Source: Burkholderia pseudomultivorans
GTDB lineage: Bacteria; Pseudomonadota; Gammaproteobacteria; Burkholderiales; Burkholderiaceae
Assembly (NCBI RefSeq): GCF_001718415.1
Contig: NZ_CP013378.1
Coordinates: 1 to 64,000 of the forward strand
Length of the DNA: 64,000 nt
Direction of reading: 5' to 3'
Made by a program: the position numbers and the translations under genes. Each line of letters begins with the position of its first letter. The first letter of the stretch is position 1. The notes beneath the pieces were generated by a model that was not told where the DNA came from, ran no database searches, and was given only the letters and a program-made list of their open reading frames with translations. Shown piece after piece: positions 39,460 to 48,681 of this stretch.

Positions 39460-39753
39460 CCCCTTCCGACGCGAGCCGCCCGCGCACGATGCGGGCGGTT
39501 CGCCGCCGGTTCGCACCGGTGCCGCCGCGCGCCTCATCGCGCGGTTTCATGCCGAAAATCCCCTTTTTACCGATTCGATGCCGCGTTGCAACGGCGTGTA
39601 GAAGTCCGCCTCTTCCTTGTCCGGCAAGGCTTTGCGGGCGGCCGTAAACGTCCGTTACGGGACTCGCAGACCGGTTTCACCTGTGTCAGGGCCCAGTGCC
39701 TAGACTCCGAACCGTATTCACATGACGCACGACACGTGCAGGGAGTCCGCGAG

Positions 39754-40056
39754 ATGAGCAAGAAACTTATTCTCGGTGCAGTTCTCGGTGTAGCGGCGCT
39801 GGCAGCTTCGGGCGTCGCATCGGCCCACGTTGACCTGTCGGTCGGCATCGGCGTGCCCGCCTATGCGGCGCCGGCACCCGTCTACGTGGCCCCGCCGCCG
39901 CCGGTCGCGTACGCCCCGGTCGGCTACCGCTACGACGGCTGGCGCGGCGACGACTGGCGTGCGCGCGAATGGCGCGAACACGAGTGGCGCCGTCGCGAAT
40001 GGCGCGAGCACGAGTGGCGCGATCGCGGCGGCTGGCACGGCGGCCGCTGGGACTGA
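39754..40056 (+). CDS. Small exported protein with Trp-Arg-Glu repeats
   Basis: 100 residues: a signal peptide (MSKKLILGAVLGVAALAASG, cleavage probably after ASA), then a proline-rich segment VYVAPPPPVAYAPVG. The tail is built of W-R-x-x-E-W-R units (REWREHEWRRREWREHEWRD). GGGAG precedes the ATG. It resembles the small PXPV-repeat exported proteins common in Burkholderia, whose role is unknown. It is the first of three unrelated-looking small secreted proteins on the same strand. Confidence 0.82.
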   Translation: MSKKLILGAVLGVAALAASGVASAHVDLSVGIGVPAYAAPAPVYVAPPPPVAYAPVGYRYDGWRGDDWRAREWREHEWRRREWREHEWRDRGGWHGGRWD

Positions 40057-40093
40057 CCGGCTCGCATGATCACGACAAGAGGAGAGTGATCGC

Positions 40094-40348
40094 ATGAGGT
40101 CCATTCGATCCATCAGGCTGGGCGCGGCTGCCGCCGTCGTTGCGCTCGCAACGATCGGCAGCGCGCACGCGGCGGGCTGCATGAAGGGCGCGGTGGTCGG
40201 CGGTGTGGCCGGCCATTACGCGGGACACCACGCCGTCGTCGGCGCGGTCGGCGGCTGCATCGTCGGCCATCACATGGCGAAGAAGCACGCGGAAGAGCAG
40301 GCCGCGCAGCGCAAGGCCGCTGCGCAGGGCATGCAGCCGGCGCAGTAA
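40094..40348 (+). CDS. Small exported glycine-zipper-like protein
   Basis: 84 residues: signal peptide MRSIRSIRLGAAAAVVALAT ending near SAHA, then GAVVGGVAGHYAGHHAVVGA, a Gly/His-rich segment like a glycine zipper, and a charged tail. GAGGAG precedes the ATG by about 8 bp. It follows the Trp-repeat gene by 37 bp and is probably in the same transcript. Function unknown, probably periplasmic or envelope. Confidence 0.8.
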   Translation: MRSIRSIRLGAAAAVVALATIGSAHAAGCMKGAVVGGVAGHYAGHHAVVGAVGGCIVGHHMAKKHAEEQAAQRKAAAQGMQPAQ

Positions 40349-40538
40349 CGCGCCATCGGGGCGGCGCTGCGGCGCCGCTCCCGCCGGCTTCTCCCGCTTT
40401 GGTCGCGCGCGACGAAACAGGGATTGATCTGATGAGTGCGAGTCGCGTGCGTCGTTACGATCATTTACACGGTCGTACGGCACGAATTACGCGCGTTCTT
40501 AGAATGCAATCACCCCAACGCGCTCCAGGGAGCACAAG

Positions 40539-40901
40539 ATGAAACACCAACGATACCTGTCCGTGCTGGCGGCCGCACTGCTCGCGCTCGGCACGGCGTC
40601 AGCCCATGCCGCTGCCGGCGGCAATGGCGGTGGCAACGGCGGCGGTCATGGCGCAGGCGGCTCCGGCGGCAACGCGGGCGGCATGTCCGGCGGCCACATG
40701 AGCGGCGCCGCGCTCAGCAACTCCAACGGCTTCAAGGCCGGCGACCGCGACAAGGGCCTGTCGCGCGCGGCCGACCGCTCCGATTCGATCGCCGATCGCG
40801 CCGGCGCGCAGCCGGGCCGCGCGCGCTCGCACGGCCATACCGCGCATGCGTCGACGTCCACGCATCACGGGCGTCACCACGCGTTCGGTCGCACGCTATA
40901 A
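40539..40901 (+). CDS. Small exported Gly/His-rich protein
   Basis: 120 residues: signal peptide MKHQRYLSVLAAALLALGTA, cleavage after AHA, then a low-complexity Gly/Asn run and a His/Arg-rich tail (SHGHTAHASTSTHHGRHHAF). Low complexity and lack of a fold suggest a structural or metal-binding envelope protein; this is inference. It is separated by 190 bp from the preceding small gene and followed by a clear terminator. Confidence 0.78.
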   Translation: MKHQRYLSVLAAALLALGTASAHAAAGGNGGGNGGGHGAGGSGGNAGGMSGGHMSGAALSNSNGFKAGDRDKGLSRAADRSDSIADRAGAQPGRARSHGHTAHASTSTHHGRHHAFGRTL

Positions 40902-40927
40902 GCACGCACTCAGGCAAAGACGACGGA

Positions 40928-40951
40928 AGGGCGCTGCGGCGCCCTTTTTTC
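40928..40951 (+). terminator. Terminator after the small exported proteins
   Basis: Stem AGGGCGC/GCGCCCT (40928-40934, 40939-40945) with loop TGCG and a run of six T. Confidence 0.9.
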
Positions 40952-41113
40952 ATTTCCACGGAGACTCGCACGCGGCGCGCCACGAGCCGCATCGATTTGC
41001 AACCGGCCGTAACCGGATGTCGGATACGCAACGAATACGAACGGCTTTCACGCGAATTTCAGGCTGGAAAAGTGCCGCTGCGCACCGCTTCCTGCTTCCC
41101 GCCGGTCGATAAA

Positions 41114-41136
41114 AAAGGCGGCTCGTCGCCGCCTTT
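41114..41136 (-). terminator. Terminator after the type III restriction genes
   Basis: Stem AAAGGCGGC (41114-41122) / GCCGCCTTT (41128-41136), followed on the minus strand by T residues. It lies 4 bp beyond the res stop. Between this and the plus-strand terminator at 40928-40951 there is no gene. Confidence 0.88.
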
Positions 41137-41140
41137 CGTC

Positions 41141-44100
41141 CTAGCGCCCCGCGCCCGTCATCGCCGCAGGGTCGAACAATGCCCCGGCATTCCCGACCCG
41201 CACGAACCGCGCCGCGTCTTCACCGTCCGCCAGCGCGCGGAAATGCGCTTCGCCGCAGGCGAGCTTCGCACGCTCGTGCTCGCTCGGCACATGGCCGTCC
41301 GCGTTCGGCGTATCGACGACGAAGTACAGCCGTTCGCCGCCCTCCTGCTCGGCGAGCACCGCCCAGTCCGGGTGATAGCTGCCGAGCGGCGTCGCGATGC
41401 GGAACCACGCAGGCAGCTTCGCGTAAAGCTTCACGCCGTCGTGCGCCTCGAGCGCATCGGCGAACGCGCGCTCCGCGTCCGTCTCGCACACCACGGCTTC
41501 GTGGATCGACTTGCGCGCATCGAGCCGCAGGTTGCGCAGATAGCCGGTCAGCGCCTCGCTCTCGAACGATTCGAGCGCATGCAAGTGGCGCTCGCCGAGC
41601 TTGCGGTACGCGATGCCCGCGACGAGCGCGAGCCGCTTGCAGCGGTTGATCGCATCGGCGGCGAGCGCGATGAACTGCTGCGGATTCACGCGGAAGTCGT
41701 CGAGCCGGCCGCTGTCCGCGAGGATCGTTGCGAGCGAGCGGCGCGTGAGCTGCGTGCGGTCCTGCAGCTCGGTGAGCAGGTCGGGCAGCGGCAGCTCGCC
41801 TTCGTCGATCAGCACGGTGCCGGCGCCCGCGACCTCGATCGCCTCGACGCCGGCCTTGCCGATGTCGATCTCGGCCTTGCGCCACTGCAGCCGCGCGCGC
41901 GCGATCTCCGGCGCGTCGCGCAGCGCGGCCGTGCAGTCGCGCACGAGCTTCGCATTGTCGAATTCCACGCTGTACACGGTGCGGTGACGGATGCGATCCC
42001 ACAGCGCGCGGAAGTCGTCGCCGAACACGACGGCCTTGCCGGATGCATCGCGCCGCAGCGCGATCGCGCGGCGCTCGTCGGCGTTGCGCACCGCGAAGCG
42101 GCCCGACAGCTTGCGCAGCGTCGCGACGATCGGTGCGCGCAGCGTCTCGAATGCTTCCGGCAGCACGAGCGCGCTTTGCCGCAACGCGTCCTTCAGCCGG
42201 TCGAGCACCTTGCCCTGCGCGTCGACGTAGCCTTGTTCGTGCAGATGCGTCCACAGCACGCGCGACAACTCGATACCGAGCGCATGCGCGGGCCCGTCGC
42301 CTTCCTGCACGGGCAGCGCCGCGAACTGGTGTTCCTCGACGATGCCGAAACGGATGCCCGTGTCGGCCTCGATTTCCTTCTGCAGGTTCTCCGCGAACGA
42401 TTCGTAGCGCTCGGTCGCGATCACGGTGAGCGTGTTGACGCCCGGGTCGCGCACGCGTTCGCCGTCCTGGTCGACCGCGAGACGCAGCCCGCGGCCGAGC
42501 GTCTGGCGACGCTCGCGCTCGGTCTGGATGTCGCGCAGTGTGCAGATCTGGAACACGTTCGGGTTGTCCCAGCCTTCCTTCAGCGCCGAGTGCGAGAAGA
42601 TGAACTTCAGCGGCGTGTCGAACGACAGCAGCGCTTCCTTCTCGCGCATGATCAGCCCGTACGCGCGCTCCGCGTTCTCGCGGGCCGCCGCGCTGCTTTC
42701 GCTGGTGTCGGTCCAGCCGCCCTTGCGGTCGATCGAGAAGTAGCCGTTGTGTGCGCGCTCGACCTCGCGCGCGATGTCGACGCCGTCGAACAGCGCGCGA
42801 TAGGCCGGCACGCGCGCCGCGCGCGCATATTCCTCTTCGAAGATCAGCGCGTAGTCGCCCTTCACCGGCATCCCGTTCTCGTCGTAGCGGCGATAGCGCT
42901 CGACCGAATCGACGAAGAACAGCGACAGCACCTTCACGCCGCGTTCGGCGAGGCGCAGTTCCTTGTCGAGATGCTCGCGGATCGTGCGGCGGATCATCTC
43001 GCGCTGCACGGCGAGCGTGTCGATGTCGCCGAACGCCTCGCCGAGCGACAGGAACGCCTCGCCTTCCGGATGCCGCAGCTCGACGTATTCGGCGCCCTTT
43101 ACCGCATGCACCTCGCCGATCCGCAGCCCCGCGTACAGCGCGCGCTTGGTCAACCGTTCGAGATCGTCGCCGTCGGTCGCCGACACGATCTGGCGCTTCA
43201 CGCCGGCGCTCGTCGCGACGTCGAGTTCGACGCGCGCGCTGATCGAACCGCGCCGGTTCGACACGCCGACGAGCCGCACGTACGGCTTGTTGTGCGCATC
43301 CTCGACGATCGCCGACGCGATCTCGATCTGCTTGACGAGCTTGCGCTCGTACGCGTCGACCGCGTCGAGCCGGTACACCATGTGGTGACGGTCGACGTGC
43401 GTGGCCGAGTAGCGCAGCGTGCAGAGCGGGTCCATCGCGGCCAGCGCTTCGCGCCCGCGACCTTCGAGCCCGCCGTCGACGCTTTGCGGCTCGTCGACGA
43501 TCACGATCGGCCGCGTCGCGCGGATCAGGTCGATCGGCTTCTCGCCGCCGGTCTTCTCGCTGTCCTTGTAGAGGTTGTTGACCTCGCGCTTGTTGATCGC
43601 GGCGACGGTCATCACCATGATCTGGATCGCCGCGCTCGCGGCGAAGTGGCGCACCTGGCCGAGCTTCGCGGAGTCGTACAGGAAGTAGTCGTACGGCACG
43701 CCTGCGTACAGCGCGCGGAAATGGTCCTCGGTGATCGCGAGCGTCTTGTGCACGCCTTCCTTGATCGCGATCGACGGCACGACGATCACGAACTTCGTGA
43801 AGCCGTAGCGCCGGTTCAACTCGAAGATCGTGCGCAGGTAGACGTAGGTCTTGCCGGTGCCGGTCTCCATCTCGACGGTGAAGTCGCGCGAGCCGGGCAG
43901 GCCGGACGGCGGCAGGCCGCCGCGCAGCTGCACGTCGGCGAGATTGCGCGCGAGCGCGTCCTCGGTCAGCGACAGCCGGTTGCCGACGCCCTGTTCCGAC
44001 ACCGCGAAGCCGAGCGAGCCCTGCGCGGCGGCCGTCGTGCCCGGCGCGGCATTGGCGAGCACGCTGAAGTCGCCGCGATACGATTCCTGGCCGCGAAACA

Positions 44101-44164
44101 GGTCGCAGACGGCGTCGATCGCGTCGCGCTGGTAGTCGAGGTCCGCTTCGAAATGCAGCCGCAT
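41141..44164 (-). CDS. res: Type III restriction subunit Res (helicase/nuclease)
   Basis: 1007 residues. ATP-dependent DNA sliding/cleavage subunit that works with Mod. The SF2 helicase core has Walker A METGTGKTYV, motif II VIVDEPQSVDG (DEPQ) and motif VI TLGRGLRLAVDQ. The C-terminal nuclease domain has the PD of YHPDWAVLAEQ and then LYFVVDTPNADG, where family members usually have an E-T-K type motif. Here the catalytic Lys is replaced by Pro (codons 41314-41303). Cleavage may therefore be lost although the frame is intact. The start ATG overlaps the mod stop (TGATG). A much longer open frame runs upstream in the same phase but is a shadow of mod. Confidence 0.9.
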   Translation of the reverse strand: MRLHFEADLDYQRDAIDAVCDLFRGQESYRGDFSVLANAAPGTTAAAQGSLGFAVSEQGVGNRLSLTEDALARNLADVQLRGGLPPSGLPGSRDFTVEMETGTGKTYVYLRTIFELNRRYGFTKFVIVVPSIAIKEGVHKTLAITEDHFRALYAGVPYDYFLYDSAKLGQVRHFAASAAIQIMVMTVAAINKREVNNLYKDSEKTGGEKPIDLIRATRPIVIVDEPQSVDGGLEGRGREALAAMDPLCTLRYSATHVDRHHMVYRLDAVDAYERKLVKQIEIASAIVEDAHNKPYVRLVGVSNRRGSISARVELDVATSAGVKRQIVSATDGDDLERLTKRALYAGLRIGEVHAVKGAEYVELRHPEGEAFLSLGEAFGDIDTLAVQREMIRRTIREHLDKELRLAERGVKVLSLFFVDSVERYRRYDENGMPVKGDYALIFEEEYARAARVPAYRALFDGVDIAREVERAHNGYFSIDRKGGWTDTSESSAAARENAERAYGLIMREKEALLSFDTPLKFIFSHSALKEGWDNPNVFQICTLRDIQTERERRQTLGRGLRLAVDQDGERVRDPGVNTLTVIATERYESFAENLQKEIEADTGIRFGIVEEHQFAALPVQEGDGPAHALGIELSRVLWTHLHEQGYVDAQGKVLDRLKDALRQSALVLPEAFETLRAPIVATLRKLSGRFAVRNADERRAIALRRDASGKAVVFGDDFRALWDRIRHRTVYSVEFDNAKLVRDCTAALRDAPEIARARLQWRKAEIDIGKAGVEAIEVAGAGTVLIDEGELPLPDLLTELQDRTQLTRRSLATILADSGRLDDFRVNPQQFIALAADAINRCKRLALVAGIAYRKLGERHLHALESFESEALTGYLRNLRLDARKSIHEAVVCETDAERAFADALEAHDGVKLYAKLPAWFRIATPLGSYHPDWAVLAEQEGGERLYFVVDTPNADGHVPSEHERAKLACGEAHFRALADGEDAARFVRVGNAGALFDPAAMTGAGR

Positions 44165-46182
44165 CACAGGCTCCGCACGCGCTTCACGCCGTGCTGTTCG
44201 AGCAGCGCGGCGAGATTGAGCTTCGCGACGTCGTCGACGAAGCCGCTGTCGCGGAACAGGCACGTGACGTCGCGCGTCGCGCCGGTCGCGTCGAGCAGCG
44301 CGACGATGCCGTCGGCGAGCGGCTCGGCGTCGTCGCGCGACACGCGCGCGTCGAAGCACGCGACGATCGAGCGGCCGATCAGGTGCACGGTCTTGCCGGC
44401 CACCGCGTGATGCTCGACCGGCGTGCACAGGTCGAGGCCGAGCTTGAGCGTCAGCTCGGCGAGCAGGTCGTCGTCGGTGCGGCCGGTCTTCACGTGCTCG
44501 ACGGACGCGAACAGCGCGTGGTCGAAGTCGTCGCGGCGCGGATCCCACTCGATCACGTTGGTCGTGTCGAGCCGGTACACGCGAAAACCGAGGTCGCCAT
44601 AGCTTTCCGGATAGTCGCGCGCGACCTGCTGCGCGGCGCGGCGCAGCCGTTCCTTGGTCACTTCCGCGAGCGTCAGCGGCTTTTTCAGCTTCGCGCAGAA
44701 GTCGGCCGCGCCCTGTTGCGTCTTGTCGCGGCGGTCGAGCGCCTCGGGCAGTTGCACCATGATGTAGCGGCGCGCGCCGCCGTCGGTCGCGTTGACCTGC
44801 ATCACCGCGTGGCCGGTCGAGCCGGAGCCCGCGAAGCAGTCGAGCACGATGTCGTCGCCGCGCGTGCACCAGCCGATCACGGCCGCCGCGAAGTCGACCG
44901 GCTTCGGCTGCTCGAACGGAATGCCGAGCGTCTTCAGCAGCGCGTCGTCCGAGCCGCCGAACGGCAGCACCGACGGCACGTTCTCGTACATGTTCTCGTC
45001 GAGGTAGTAGATGCGCTGCGGCTGCGTGGTCTCGTCCGCGCCGAATTCGATCTGGCCGCGTTCGAGCAGCGCCTGCATCGTCGCCGGCGGATTGCGCCAG
45101 CCGCGTGCCGGCATCGCGCACGGCTTGCCGGTGACCGGGTGGATCAGCGGCGTGAAATATTCTTCCGGCGCCTTCTTCTTGTTCGGCCACGCCATCGAGA
45201 CGAGGCGGTACACGCGCCCGTCTTCCGACAGCCGGTCGTACATCGCCTCGCCGCCCGACAGGTTGGTCTGCGCCTTCATCCACGCGCGGAACGCCTTCGC
45301 GGCATCCTTCGGCGTGCCGCTGCGGTACATCGCGTCGCGCGCGGCGTCGAGCATGCGCTGCGCGTTGCGCTTCGGGCGCTTCAGCGGCGCGCGTTCGAGC
45401 AGCGTCTCGGCATTGCGCGCGAACAGCACCAGCGATTCGTGCTGGTACGCGATGCCGCGTGCGTCGCCCTTCGGGTTGCGCTTGTCCCACACCGCGACGC
45501 CGAGCTCGTTCTCCTCGCCGAAGATCTCGCGCAGCATCAGCACCAGCGCGTGCACTTCGTGCTCGTCGATGTGCACGACGATCAGCCCTTCGTCGGACAG
45601 CAGCGCGTGCGCGAGCTTCAGGCGCGGGTACATCATGTTCAGCCAGTCGGTATGAAACCGGCCGTTCGCCTCGGTGTTGGTGCTGCGCTTCACGCCGCCT
45701 TCGGTCTGCCCCGTCATCGCGAGGTAGTGGCGGATGCTGTCGCTGAAGTCGTCCGGGTACACGAAGTCGCTGCCGGTGTTGTACGGCGGATCGATGTAGA
45801 CCAGCTTCACCTTGCCCGCGTAGCTCTTGTGCAGCAGCTTCATCACGTCGAGGTTGTCGCCCTCGATCACGAGGTGGCGCGTGTCGTCCCATGCGACGCT
45901 GTCTTCGGGGCAGGGCCGCAGCGTGCCCGTCGACGGCGTGAGCGCGGCCTGGCGCGCGTCGCGCTTGCCGTGCCAGTGGAAGCCATAGCGTTCTTCGGCA
46001 TCGCCGACCGTGCGGTCGCCCACCAGCGCCTTCAGCACGTCGACGTCGACCGACGCGCCTTGCGGGCCTTCGGTCACGAGTTCGGGGAACAGCGCCTTCA
46101 GGCGCGCGACGTTGTCGGCGGTGAAATCGGTCGACATCGCCTGCGGGCTGGCCGCATCGAGTTTCTGCATCGTCTTTTCCAT
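44164..46182 (-). CDS. mod: Type III restriction-modification DNA adenine methyltransferase Mod
   Basis: 672 residues. An N6-adenine methyltransferase of the beta class: catalytic DPPY at 131-134 comes before the SAM motif (VLDCFAGSGSTGHAVM), with a target-recognition region between them. Mod methylates one strand of an asymmetric site and guides Res. The start is either 46182 or an ATG 4 codons later; neither has a strong Shine-Dalgarno. No simple-sequence repeat that could cause phase variation is visible in the 5' end. GC content is like the chromosome, unlike the Druantia island, so this system may be older in the lineage. Confidence 0.93.
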   Translation of the reverse strand: MEKTMQKLDAASPQAMSTDFTADNVARLKALFPELVTEGPQGASVDVDVLKALVGDRTVGDAEERYGFHWHGKRDARQAALTPSTGTLRPCPEDSVAWDDTRHLVIEGDNLDVMKLLHKSYAGKVKLVYIDPPYNTGSDFVYPDDFSDSIRHYLAMTGQTEGGVKRSTNTEANGRFHTDWLNMMYPRLKLAHALLSDEGLIVVHIDEHEVHALVLMLREIFGEENELGVAVWDKRNPKGDARGIAYQHESLVLFARNAETLLERAPLKRPKRNAQRMLDAARDAMYRSGTPKDAAKAFRAWMKAQTNLSGGEAMYDRLSEDGRVYRLVSMAWPNKKKAPEEYFTPLIHPVTGKPCAMPARGWRNPPATMQALLERGQIEFGADETTQPQRIYYLDENMYENVPSVLPFGGSDDALLKTLGIPFEQPKPVDFAAAVIGWCTRGDDIVLDCFAGSGSTGHAVMQVNATDGGARRYIMVQLPEALDRRDKTQQGAADFCAKLKKPLTLAEVTKERLRRAAQQVARDYPESYGDLGFRVYRLDTTNVIEWDPRRDDFDHALFASVEHVKTGRTDDDLLAELTLKLGLDLCTPVEHHAVAGKTVHLIGRSIVACFDARVSRDDAEPLADGIVALLDATGATRDVTCLFRDSGFVDDVAKLNLAALLEQHGVKRVRSL

Positions 46183-46512
46183 CGGAGCCCGGCCGCGCGC
46201 GCCAGGACGTCGGGCGCTGTCTCGGCACCGGCGGCAACGGCCACCCGGGCAAACCCGAAACGCTAGCGAGTCGGTCGGCGCAGGTCAAGCGTCGATGTGA
46301 GCGGATGGGCGCCGGGCGTGCGTGCATCGGGCGGGATCGCCCGCCGGACGGGCCGCGCGCGGCATCGGGCCGGTTGTCGCAGCGCCCGCGCGGCGGGCGC
46401 GTTCGGATGCGCCGAAATCGACGAAAAAAAGGGCACGGTCGGCGCGATGCCGGCGTGCCCGCATGGAGAAGCCCGAAATGGAAGGGGGCGCAGCCGGGCC
46501 CGGCGGGATCCG

Positions 46513-46556
46513 GGATGCCGGCCCCCGGATGGCCGGCCCCCGGATGGCCGGACCCT
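46513..46556 (+). repeat. 15-bp tandem repeat downstream of the porin
   Basis: Three near-copies of GGATGGCCGGCCCCC (46513, 46527, 46542; the first is one base short). They lie immediately after the porin stop (minus strand) in the 378-bp gap between mod and the porin. Each copy can fold on itself through GGCCGGCC. No gene is seen in this gap (46183-46560). Confidence 0.75.
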
Positions 46557-46560
46557 GCGC

Positions 46561-47691
46561 TCAGAACCGCGTGCGGATGCCCGACGTCAGTTCCAGCTGG
46601 TTCTTCGCGCCGAACGTCGACGCTACCGTATAGCCGCCGTGCAGCCGCATGTAGTCCCCGGCCAGGTACAGCTCGGTGCGCTTGCTCAGGTGATAGAACA
46701 CCGACCCGTAGATCGTCTCCTTGAAGCCGTTGCCGACGCCGTTGGTCAGGCTGAACGCGCCGAGGTTCGCGTTCGGTGTGAAGCCGTCTGCGTTGTACGC
46801 GGCGTTCTTGACGCGCATCTGCTGGTAGCCGAGCTCGTAGTCGAGCGGGCCCTTCGGCGCGATCTTCATCGACACGGTCCACGAATCGTCGTGGCGCTGG
46901 CCGAGCGAGCCCTGGTCGCCGTTGTAGCGGAAATAGCCGGCGTTCAGGCGCACGATGCTGAACGTGTAGTTGCCGCCGACCGAGAAGGTCTGGTTCCTGT
47001 AGCCGCCGTTGTTCACGTGGTTGTAGAAGCCCGACACGTTGAACGGGCCGCCGTTGTAGCCGAGCGCGAGCTGGTACGCGGAGCCGGTCGCGAACGCGGT
47101 CGAGTTGCTGAACTGGTAGCCGGCGCTTGCGAAGATGCCGTTGCTGAACAGCTTCTTCCACGCGATGCCGTTGTTGTAGCGCGTGCCGGTCGGGCCGGCC
47201 GCGTAGAAGATCATCTGCTTGAAGTTGTTCGAGTTGGTCCAGCCGCCTTCCTCGGTGCTCAGCTTCGCGGAGCCGTACGCGTCGCCGTAGATCGCCGACG
47301 CGTCGCGCGCGATCGTGTTCTGGAAGCCGGCCGTCAGCTTGCCGAAGCGCTCGTCCTCGACGCCGACCCACGCGTCGCGATCGAAGATCTGACCTTCGTC
47401 TTCCATCTGGCCGTTCGCGACCACGAATTCGCTTTCGAGGCGGAAGATGATCTTCGTGCCGCCGCCGATGTCCTCGGCGCCCTTCAGGCCCCAGCGGCTG
47501 CCGCTGAACCACGGTTCGCCTTCGTTGCCCATGCCGATCACATGGTTGCCGTTGGCGTCGGCGTGGGTCCGATAGGTCGGAAAGCTCAGGTCCATCAGGC
47601 CGTAGAGCTGCACGCTCGACTGCGCGTGCGCCTGGGTGCCGGCGCACAGGCCTGCCGCCGCGATGGAAAGGGCAAGGGTTTTTCGTTTCAA
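46561..47691 (-). CDS. Gram-negative porin
   Basis: 376 residues, outer-membrane trimeric porin (porin_4 type). The signal peptide KRKTLALSIAAAGLCAGTQA is followed by QSSVQLYGLMDL, and the last residue is Phe (RTRF), as required for outer-membrane assembly. The start is TTG at 47691: a perfect GGAGGAG lies 6 bp upstream and no ATG fits. Typical porin strand signatures appear (SRWGLKGAEDIGGGTKIIFR; FGKLTAGFQNT). It lies downstream of a two-component system and an ABC transporter on the same strand and could be the outer-membrane route for the same substrate; this is inference. Confidence 0.94.
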   Translation of the reverse strand: MKRKTLALSIAAAGLCAGTQAHAQSSVQLYGLMDLSFPTYRTHADANGNHVIGMGNEGEPWFSGSRWGLKGAEDIGGGTKIIFRLESEFVVANGQMEDEGQIFDRDAWVGVEDERFGKLTAGFQNTIARDASAIYGDAYGSAKLSTEEGGWTNSNNFKQMIFYAAGPTGTRYNNGIAWKKLFSNGIFASAGYQFSNSTAFATGSAYQLALGYNGGPFNVSGFYNHVNNGGYRNQTFSVGGNYTFSIVRLNAGYFRYNGDQGSLGQRHDDSWTVSMKIAPKGPLDYELGYQQMRVKNAAYNADGFTPNANLGAFSLTNGVGNGFKETIYGSVFYHLSKRTELYLAGDYMRLHGGYTVASTFGAKNQLELTSGIRTRF

Positions 47692-47991
47692 GATCGTCTC
47701 CTCCGAGCTGCCGCATTGAAATTCGTCTATTGGCAGTACGTAACGTATGCCGACGCCTGCCGGCCACAGCGAGATGACCGACGCGTGACATCGTAGAGGG
47801 TGCAATCCTTCACGCCGCTTTCCCGGATGCAACGATCGGATCGGTGAAAACACCGAACGACAGGCGTTCACGGATCGGCGTGGCGTCGATCGGGCGGCAG
47901 CCGGCGTTCTGCAATACGAATCGATTCGAAAGGTTTGCGCCGACCGCCCGCCGAGATCGCCGGCAATGGGTCGGGCAGCGCGCGCCGCCCG

Positions 47992-48669
47992 TCAGGCCGT
48001 CCCGCTCTTCGCGCGCAGGATGTAGCCGAGCCCGCGCAGCGTGATGATCTCGGCCGTGCTCTGGGCCAGATGCTTGCGCAGCCGGTGGATGTAGATGTCG
48101 ATCGCGTCCGCGCTCGGCTCGTCGTCGAGTGCGAACACGCTGTCCATCAGCCGCGCCTTCGAGACCGTCTTGTTCTGCTGCAGCATCAGCGTTTCGAGGA
48201 TCGCGTGCTCGCGGCGGCGCAGCGCGAGCGGCGCGTCGCCGCAGCGGAATTCGCGCGTGCCGAACGCATAGACGAGATCGCCGCACGCGAGCTGCGTCGC
48301 GCCGACGCCCGCCTGTCGGCGGATCAGCGCGCGAATCCGCGCGACCAGCTCGCGCGACTCGAACGGCTTCACCACATAGTCGTCGGCGCCCGCACCGAAG
48401 CAGTCGACCTTGTCGTCGACCGAGCCGTGCGCGGTCAGCATCAGCACCGGCACGTTGTCGTTGCGGCGGCGCAGCCGCGCGAGCACTTCCTTGCCGCTGA
48501 TGCCCGGCAGCCGCATGTCGAGCAGCACCGCGTCGTAGCGCTCGGTCTTCAGCACCGTGTCGGCGCGCTCGCCGTCGCCGACGCAGTCGACCGCGAAATC
48601 CTCGCCGCGCAGCAGGTTCACGATCCAGTGCGCGAGTTCGGCGTTGTCTTCGACCAGCAAGAGTTTCAT
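47992..48669 (-). CDS. OmpR-family response regulator (TctD-like)
   Basis: 225 residues. Receiver domain with phospho-acceptor D51 (VLLDMRLPG), conserved Thr in VLMLTAHG and Lys in VVKPF, then a winged-helix DNA-binding domain (LALRRREHAILETLMLQQNK; IDIYIHRLRKHL; LRGLGYILRA). It starts 12 bp after its kinase gene, so it is translated from the same mRNA. The 300 bp to the porin start probably hold the porin promoter and possibly the regulator's binding sites. Confidence 0.95.
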   Translation of the reverse strand: MKLLLVEDNAELAHWIVNLLRGEDFAVDCVGDGERADTVLKTERYDAVLLDMRLPGISGKEVLARLRRRNDNVPVLMLTAHGSVDDKVDCFGAGADDYVVKPFESRELVARIRALIRRQAGVGATQLACGDLVYAFGTREFRCGDAPLALRRREHAILETLMLQQNKTVSKARLMDSVFALDDEPSADAIDIYIHRLRKHLAQSTAEIITLRGLGYILRAKSGTA

Positions 48670-48681
48670 GACGCACTTCCT

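Noticed and set aside
40436..44410. A 1324-codon plus-strand open frame antisense to res
   Set aside because: Arg/Ala/Val-rich composition and no domain; a shadow of the res gene on the opposite strand.
41141..47791. A 2216-codon open frame on the minus strand across mod and the porin
   Set aside because: Only its last 1007 codons are the real Res protein. The rest is Arg/Ala-rich translation of the mod and porin genes in the wrong frame, common in high-GC DNA.
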